This document shows, in pieces, positions 26,744 to 35,711 of a stretch of 64,000 nt of DNA. Positions within the stretch are counted from its first letter, which is position 1. Every line of letters begins with the position of its first letter. The notes beneath the pieces are model-generated. The model was not told the origin of the DNA and searched no databases. It saw nothing but the letters and a program-made list of their open reading frames with translations. Position numbers and translations under genes: made by a program. The DNA comes from Neoarius graeffei (taxonomy: Eukaryota; Chordata; Actinopteri; Siluriformes; Ariidae), in assembly GCF_027579695.1 (NCBI RefSeq), contig NC_083570.1, positions 98,730,463 to 98,794,462 of the forward strand, in the 5' to 3' direction.

Positions 26744-29700
26744 AAACATCCTGCTGTGCTTTCTCGTGGTGTTGATGACTTCCCAGCTTTCAGCCAAAGT
26801 CCACGAAAGTTAACACAATCACATTTTCATTTCCATCTTCACCAGAATCTGTAATCTTCCATTCGACACGTTTACACTGAGGTCCTGGAGTCTTTTGAGT
26901 TGAATAAGAGCCATCCACTTCCTGTTCTCGACTGCATTAAACATGACTGTTAATTAAAGACCAACTCCAGTGAATTTCATGAAAAACTGGCACAAATGGT
27001 TCATGTATTCCTTTATTCCCTGGAATATCTGATACAGATCCACTCATCAATCCTTCACTAATGCGAAATCACTGAAAATCATTAAAAGAGAAAGAGGTCA
27101 GGAAGGTTTCTAAGTTTCTGACCAGGTGATAAATGAGAAACCAGAGCTAACAGCGGGGATTCACGTGCTCAAAAACTACTAATTATTCTAATATATTAGT
27201 TGTGGTCAGAAGTTTACATACAGTGACATGGATGTCATCTTGGATATGAATGTCATGGCAATATTTGGGCTTTCAGTCATTTCTTTGAACTGTTCTTTTT
27301 CTGTGGCAGAATGATTGTACAGTATACATCTTTAATTTAAAAAAAAAAAACCACTAGAATTTGGTGCACAAGTTTTAATTTTCTTTGGGTTTTCTGAAAT
27401 CAACACAGGGTCAAAAATTTACATAAGCTACAGACCACCTAATATTTGGGTAAAACGTCTCTTCATAAGATTCACCTTGGGTGGCACGGTGGTGTAGTGG
27501 TTAGCGCTGTCGCCTCACAACAAGAAGGTCCGGGTTCGAGCCCCATGGCCGGCGAGGGCTTTTCTGTGCGGAGTTTGCATGTTCTCCCCGTGTCCGCGTG
27601 GGTTTCCTCCGGGTGCTCCAGTTTCCCCCACAGTCCAAAGACATGCAGGTTAGGTTAACTGGTGACTCTAAATTGACTGTAGGTGTGAATGTGAGTGTGA
27701 ATGGTTGTCTGTGTCTATGTGTCAGCCCTGTGATGACCTGGCGACTTGTCCAGGGTGTACCCCGCCTTTCGCCCGTAATCAGCTGGGATAGGCTCCAGCT
27801 TGCCTGCGACCCTGTAGAACAGGATAAAGCGGCTAGAGATAATGAGATGAGATGAACAAGCTTCTGGCAGAATTCTGGTTGGATATTTCACGACTCTTCA
27901 TGGTAGCATTGCTAGAGTTCAATTTTTTTTTTTTCTTGACATGGACTCGACTTATTAGCACGGTCCATATATTTTCAACAGGGTTGAAGTCAGGACTTGT
28001 TTTCAGCTTAATGTTAGCCTGCTTTATCCTCCACAACCAGCTCTGATGCGTGTTTGGGTTCAGTGTCCTGTTGTAAGTCCCAAGTCGTGTTCAAGTTTCT
28101 GATGGTTTATGCTGAAGAATTCTGAGGTAGTCCTCCTCCTTCATTATTCCATCCACTTTGTGCAATGAACCAGTTCCACTGGCAGCAAAACAGCCCCAGA
28201 GCATGATGATCCTATCACCACCACCAGCTGGTACAGTGTCCCTCTGTACATGGTGGTCATTGTGGCCAAGCAACTCAATCTTTGTCTCATCTGACCATAC
28301 AGCTATCCTCCAGAAGGCTTTTTCTTTGTCCGTGTGGTCAGCTTCAAACTTTAGTTAAGCTTGAAGGTGTCAGTTTTGGAGCAGGGGGTTATTTCTTGGA
28401 TAGCAGCCTCTTAGTCCATGGTGATCTGAACTGTAGACAGTGATCCATCAGCTTCGAGTTCATGGCAGGGTTGTGCCATGGTGGTTCCCAGGTTGTTCCT
28501 GACCATCCAAACCGATTTCCTTTCAGCTGAGGGTGACAGTTTGGGTTTTCTTGAAGCAAAGTGGCTTGGCAAAGTGACTACGCCTCACAATAACTTGCAT
28601 ACAATTGTTTGAACTGATCTTGGAATTTGCAGTTGTTTAGAAATGGCTCTAAGAGACATTCCGGAGCTGTGTATATCTGCGATCCTCTTTCTCAGATCTG
28701 CACTGAGCTCCTTGGACTTTCCTATTTTACTGTGTTGGTCAATCCAGTGAGTGCTGTAAACAAACCCTTTTTATGAAGGCCCAGAGAAGCTACCAGCTGT
28801 AGTCAATCATGATCACTAACAGGAAGTTAAGAGACCTCGGTCTTGGCAAGATAAGAGACATTTTGGAAGTTTCAGCACCTCTGAATTAATCATCGAAGTG
28901 AGTGTATGTACATTTTTGTCCCTTTATGTATAATTTTGACTCTGTCTTGAGTTCAGAAAACCCAAAGAAAATGACAACTTGTGCACCAAATTCTAGTTTG
29001 TTTGTTTTGGTTTTTTTTTAATTAAAGCTGTACGCTGTACAATCATTCTGCCACAGAAAAAGAACAGTTCAAAGAAATTTACTGAAAGCCCAAATATTGC
29101 CATGGCATTCATGTCACTGTATGTAAACTTCTGACCACAACTGTAACTTTTTTTTTTCCCCAAAAAAAAACCTGCTGCATGTGTAGCTGTGGTTTCTGTA
29201 CTCCTTATGACTGTTTTTTATTCTTTTTTTTTTATCAAGTTATCTTTAGGTTGACACACGTTTTCAAACACCTAACCCATCATATTTCTTTAACCTGTTG
29301 TGGATTCCAGTCTTTTCAGTTCACGCTAGCCGGGACTTCATTCATTCGTTCAGGTGCTTTCTGATGATGATGCGTCATTTATTTATATACGAGAGAGAGG
29401 ATTACATGGTCACGCAAAGAGATGACGTTTATCTTCGAGTGGTGAATGTATAGATCATGAGTGAGCGAAGTGAGCAAGTGAAAATATTTCCAACGTGAGA
29501 AGATAAACTTAATATCCTCACACCACCACGTAATGTTCTTTATATTATATGGACACTTCCACACAAAAAAACCCCCACGCAAGTTAATCAAAAGAATTTT
29601 AATTTTGAACTGGTTCGCCATTTTGACAACACGCATCTGTCTAGTCAGTGGGAAAACACTGGGAGTGACCTCACTGCAGTGAAATATCGGGAATTATTAC

Positions 29701-32700
29701 ACATACAGGACACTTTTTTGATGGAATAAAAACGTGTTCTATTCCCTTCTAGCAGGTTTCATTCATTTGGTTTGAGAGCATGCGATATTGTTAGCATATC
29801 GCTTATCCTATGTGTATTACGTCACTCTATGCAATGGAGAATGAGCGCTGAATATGGTTTACGATATTGCGTGGTTGTCAAGACAACATGACGTCATACG
29901 TCGGAGACGTAAAACTTCCGCACTCGCGAACGACTGGGACAATTTGGAAACAAACATAGCAGCCAGGTTGGCGTCATTAAATACGGAAGATTTTGAAAGG
30001 GAAAGACGCAATGAACACCCGAAAGGAATGTATAATAATAATAATAATAATAATAATATTGGCTTGCTTTTTTTCTGTGGTATATCAGATATATTCCATT
30101 CAGTAACAATGACAGGCCATTTTTAAATCGAGTTGTGATCAAGGAGTGCAGGATAGCCAAAGAAACAGTATGAAGTTCTGAATTCAAAACTGGTTTTATT
30201 TTCCCCCGATGTTAAATAGAACAAAAGTTACAGCTGTTTTTTGGAATTCTATTTTATTTTTTCCGTCAGCCTTATTTGGCCGCTTCCAGCAATATACCGT
30301 ATTTTTCGGGCGATGAGGCGCACCGGATTATTTGGCGCACTGTGAATTAATGTGTCTGTGTTCACACATAAGGCGCACCGGATTGTAAGGCGCATTAAGC
30401 TAGAGCCCTGCACTCCCGCGGGAGTCCCGCGGGACCCGACGCAAAGCAGTGCGGCGCGGGACAAATTTTGAAAGCTCATTGCGGGCGGGAGGGGGAGTGC
30501 ACAATGCAGGAGCGGGCAGGAGAGGTGATGAGCTACAGTCCCGCTAACTAAAAACGTGTTTAAAATAAAATTTATAAATGATTAATTTATGTCTATCATA
30601 TATAATTTGTGCTGGATATTTTATTTGGCATTAATAAAAACATTTTAAGATGCCTAAATTTGCGGATGTGGTCTAATCTCGCGTACGTTTCCGAATGGGT
30701 ATCTCTGTAAAGCCTCAGCTGCGCATGCCGTCTGGCAACGCGCACCCTCGCTCCGTGCGCTAGGTGAAGGATCGGTCAGTGGAGAGCTCAGCTAAGCTCA
30801 GCATGTTTAATTCCCCAAGCCAATGACAAGAACTTTTGTGAGAAATAACGCGAACGTCTGCATCATGCGGGATTTGCGGGCGGGAGCGGGACTGAAAATC
30901 ATAATTCTTTGCGGGAGCGGGACTGCACAATGCGGGAGCGGGCGGGAGTGGGACTGAAAATTCTGTCCCGCGCAGACCTCTACATTAAGCAAAACAACAC
31001 AGTCCGGTAAATCAAACTTTATTCCACTCAGTTGTAATAACAAATACCGGTAGATGGTAGACTGTAGAGACGCTTCTTCCTGCTGTTCTCTGTTCAATAA
31101 CCCACTGTTCAATTTTGTCCTCTAACTGTGGCCATCTCGCTTTGTTCCCGCGGAAGCTCTGTTTGGTCTTCTTTACTTGGCGCAATTCATCTTCTTGCTT
31201 CCTCCACTTCCGTACCATTGATTCATTGATGTTGAATTCTTTCGCGGCTGCTCTATTCCCATGTTCTGCTGCGTAGCTGATAGCTTGGAGTTTGAAACCC
31301 GCTTCGTAAGCATGCCTCTTAACAGGTGCCATTTTGGAGGTCCTTTTACATACACACAAATGTACCATAATATAATGAAGCACAGTACGTATTGCATATA
31401 AAAAGTGGTGGGGGTAAGCGTACTAAATACTGTTCTCTGATTGGTTTATTGTTGCTAGCGTGTACTCCGGGCCCGGGCTGCGTTACATGAATGCACTTCT
31501 AGTTTAGACATTACAGTCAGGCAGTCTTGTAGACTGCTCAGGGGTCACACAGCGTACCGTAATGCTCCGAATATCCATTGAGCGGAGCGGCTTCGTTGCT
31601 TACCAAAGTCGTACTTGCACATTTCGACAAATTTTCGAGCGCATTGTACCACATAAAATCGGTCAGTAAGCACAAGAAGTAATCATACATAAGGCGCGCT
31701 GGATTATAAGGCGCACTGTTAATTTTTGAGAAAATTTAAGGATTTTAAGTGCGCCTTATAGTCCCAAAAATACGGTACATCCATCTCGAGAAAGTAAAGG
31801 AAAGCATCTTCACGAGCTATTCTTGTGCCCAAAACATCTATCAATTGCTCAGAGTTTAAAAATAACCTTTTGCTCCAGTATTTTTAATTTATTTTGAAAT
31901 TTATTTGCATAGTGAGATGGCGTAACCTACTCAAATCCATTTCAACAACTGAGCAATGCCACGACCAGAACTGTTGATTGTCGGTACTTTGCTGGCCATC
32001 GTACCGAATCATTCAAACCCAAATAAAGATCATTAAGGATAACAATCTACATAGATTCCTTTTAAAGTATTAAATCTGTCCTCTCTGGCTGTATTCTCTT
32101 CTGTACAACTCGCCGAACTGCCATACAAACGCTCTTTATTGCATGTGAGGGCACAACAAGGCAAAAGGTGGCAGCACAGTTCCACACGTTACTTTTCAGA
32201 AGGTGGAGCTCAAAAGTGCTATGTATGACATGTTTCTAATCAAATGTGACTTCTTCAAAACTCATCTCATTATCTCTAGCCACTTTATCCTGTCCTACAG
32301 GGTCACAGGCAAGCTGGAGCCTATCCCAGCTGACTACGGGCGAAAGGCGGGGTACACCCTGGACAAGTCGCCAGGTCATCACAGGGCTGACACATAGACA
32401 CAGACAACCATTCACACTCACATTCACACCTACGGTCAATTTAGAGTCACCAGTTAACCTAACCTGCATGTCTTTGGACTGTGGGGGAAACCGGAGCACC
32501 CGGAGGAAACCCACGCGGACACGGGGAGAACATGCAAACTCCACACAGAAAGGCCCTCGCCGGCCACGGGGCTTGAACCCGGACCTTCTTGCTGTGAGGC
32601 GACAGCGCTAACCACTACACCACCGTGCCACCCTCTTCTTCAAAACAATATGATTAACCTCCCTGGACCTTCTCTTTTTTTCTCTATCCTCCAGAATCCA

Positions 32701-34901
32701 ATATTTTTATTGTTTTCCGTAGAAGGATGCACATCCATTGACCGTGACTAGAACTTCTGCTGTCTCTGGTTGGCTTCCGGTTTGACAGAAATTACCGCGA
32801 AAAGGCCCGCCGGGGTCATGATTGTTCCCGACCTCTGGTATCGATTTCAGTCTGCCAGTGCCGACCAGTAGAAAGCGAGCTAGAGTCTAGGTGTGGCACA
32901 TCATCGGCTTTCGACCAAAATCCAACATGGCCGCACCCAACGGTTTCACCATCAACGTTCAGGAAAAAGATCGCCGTGTCAAAAGTAATGTGCAAATCTG
33001 AGTGCATATTCTGAAAATTCAGTTTTTTTCCTATAAAATGCTGAACATACTTTTTATGTCGGTACATGGCGATGGAAAATTTGCAGTTTACTATGTAAAT
33101 GGATGGACGCTTAACACACAGCAAGCGCTGCTGATATTACTACATTCAGCTACTCGTCTTCAGCTCATTCAGTATCATGCTAGTTGAATGGAATATATCT
33201 GATATACCATGAAAAAAGCCATTATTATTATTACTACACGTACACACTCGCTTCATATCAGCCTTCTCGAAGGCCAGCGCGAGCTTACCCGCAACTCGGT
33301 GCTGTTAGCGCGACAGTCCAGTTACCTTCTAGCCAGTGTAGTGTTGGCGAAGGCCAATGCTAGCACAATCAAGCCTATTATTATTATTTTCCCTGTATAA
33401 TTTATTTAGTTACTTTTAAAATCAACATCGACAACCACATACGACGGCGTGACCTGGCAGCCACAATTCTCTCAAACTCTTCCGCTTTTAACGAAGCAAA
33501 CCTCACGGCCATGTTCGTTTACAAACTGTCACAGTCGCTCACTAGTGCAGAAATGTTATATCTCCGACGTGTCTCTCTTCCAGTTTTTCGATGTCCGTTG
33601 GTTTGTTTTTCCCTTGCAAATATGCGTGAAGAATATATAATGAAGTTTTGGTAGCCTTTCAGGTGTTCAACGCGTCTTTAGTTTCAGTTTTCAGTTTATT
33701 TATTTAGTGCTTAAACCGAGCACTGAATTAACCCCGTCTTCTCTCTTTCCCGGCTGACAAAGACATGATCGTGCGCATGCGCAGCAGAAAAGTTTTGTCA
33801 CTGGATCTTCGCATGAGCTGTGACGTGTGACGTCGTGTTGTCTTGACAACGTGCAATATTATAACAATATTGCACGCTCATTCTCCATTGAGGAGAGCGG
33901 CGTAATACATGGGGGATGGGCGATATGATGATATTGCATGCCATCAGTAAACCCACTAGAAGGGAATAGAACACGTGTTTTTATTCTGTGGAAAAAGTGG
34001 CCCGTATGGATAATAATGAACAATATAGGAGCTGAAATTAGAGTATTAGCAATACGGCTGTCAACTACAGACCTGAAACGCGACAGGCTCACGCAAAAGC
34101 CTGCAGTATAGCACCCGGAACAGAATCGAAGTCAACTCGCACAACAGTGCCATCTAGTGACCAGTGCATAGACCACGGTTTTATGTCTGGTTGTGAATGG
34201 CAGTCAGTTTACGCAGCGAAACCCTTTATTTTCACTTCTGGGTTGAGCACCAGGATCATCTAGACCTGTATGTTACAATATCTTGTTTCTATAGTTATTA
34301 CTCATTTTCAGAGGGGAATAGGAGATATTTAGGTGCGGAAAATACTCTGCGTTGTTCAATTTTTTTTTTTTTTCTCCTTTTTGGTGTGCAAGTGATAACG
34401 CGGTGCTGATGTCGCACATCCGCGCTTTGGGGAAAGCACTGCTCGTGAAAGCACGTCTTTCTAACTCTGTTCAAGCACGTCAAGCTCCTAAAAAGCTCCT
34501 TGAAAAACCACACTTTTAGAGTTACAGGCCTGAGTGGCTCCTAGTTCTCTTCAACCTTACTGACCTTCGAATATTCATGCAACGTTCTGGACTGAAATTG
34601 TAGCACGGCAGACAGTCGTGGGGATCTTAGCAACAAGCTAGCCAACTCGCGTTATTTATGAGTGATGATTAACTTCTCAAAACGGTGAATGTTACAGATT
34701 TAACGAAGCACTGTGTCGGGATGCGAACTGCTCTAAAGCCAGTAGCGCTTTTACTCAATAAATCCGCCGACGGAAAAGTTCCTTGTTGCTATAAAAGCTG
34801 TTTTGTGCTTTACTCTGCTTTAACTGTCTGTCTGTAGTTTTATGAATCTTTGTAGGCTGAACGCTGTCTGTTGTGAGTTGCATAGGTGTGTGTGTGTGTG
34901 C

Positions 34902-34961
<60 letters not shown>

Positions 34962-35116
34962 GAATCTCTTTCTCACTGCTGTTTGTCCTCCTACAGGACA
35001 GTCTCCCCATGGCCTCTCCTGCTTTCCTTCTCTCTCTCTTTGTAAGTATCCAGCTCAGAGCTTTTCTCTCTGCCTTCTTAAGGCCTGTCTTTCTGCTGCT
35101 CTCTCTCTCTCTCTTG

Positions 35117-35153
<37 letters not shown>

Positions 35154-35662
35154 GCCCCTTTTCCACCAAAGCAGTTCCAGGGCTGGTTCGGGGCCAGTGC
35201 TTAGTTTGGAACCGGGTTTTCTGTTTCCACCGACAAAGAACTGGCTCTGGGGCCAGAAAAACCGGTTCCAGGCTAGCACCAGCTCTCTGCTGGGCCAGAG
35301 GAAAGAACCGCTTACGTCAGCGGGGGGCGGAGTTGTTAAGACCAACAACAATAACAAGACCGCGAAAGATCGCCATTTTTAAGCGACAAGAAGCAGCAGC
35401 TGTACAAACGCGAAGTCATCCATTATTATTATTGTTGTTGTTGCTGCTGCTTCTTCTTCCGTGTTTTTGCTTCGATATTCGCGCCAAGGTTTATGCAAAC
35501 GTAGCGACGTAACTGACGTATACAGCGACATAATAACGTGGCTCCGCTTAGCACCGCGAGCTATGGAAAAGCAAACTGGTTCTCAGCTGGCTCGCAAGTT
35601 GAACGAGTTGTGAACCAGCACCAGCCCCGAACCAGCCCTGGAACTGATTTGGTGGAAAAGGG

Positions 35663-35711
<49 letters not shown>

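Larger units (their letters stand above)
27199..29143 (-). mobile_element. Decayed Tc1-like transposon with nested SINE
   Basis: GTTGTGGTCAGAAGTTTACA at the left pairs with GTAAACTTCTGACCACAAC at the right. The transposase lies on the minus strand and is broken. A SINE is inserted at 27478-27855. Confidence 0.85.
30297..31775 (-). mobile_element. Pogo-type transposon remnant with nested hAT element
   Basis: Ends CCGTATTTTTCGGG and CCCAAAAATACGG flanked by TA, with subterminal GGCGCACCGGATTAT repeats. It keeps the N-terminal part of a pogo transposase on the minus strand. It is interrupted at 30401-30982. Confidence 0.85.

Noticed and set aside
26258..26797. Long minus-strand open frame of 179 codons
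   Set aside because: Built around a (GT)n tract with no recognisable domain; low complexity explains the lack of stops.
27478..27560. tRNA gene
   Set aside because: A and B boxes are present but there is no full cloverleaf. The sequence is the head of a SINE repeated seven times here.
34873..35512. Open frames of 169 and 208 codons
   Set aside because: Mostly GT and CA repeat translation and MITE sequence. Only the 45-nt brd8 exon at 34997-35041 is real.
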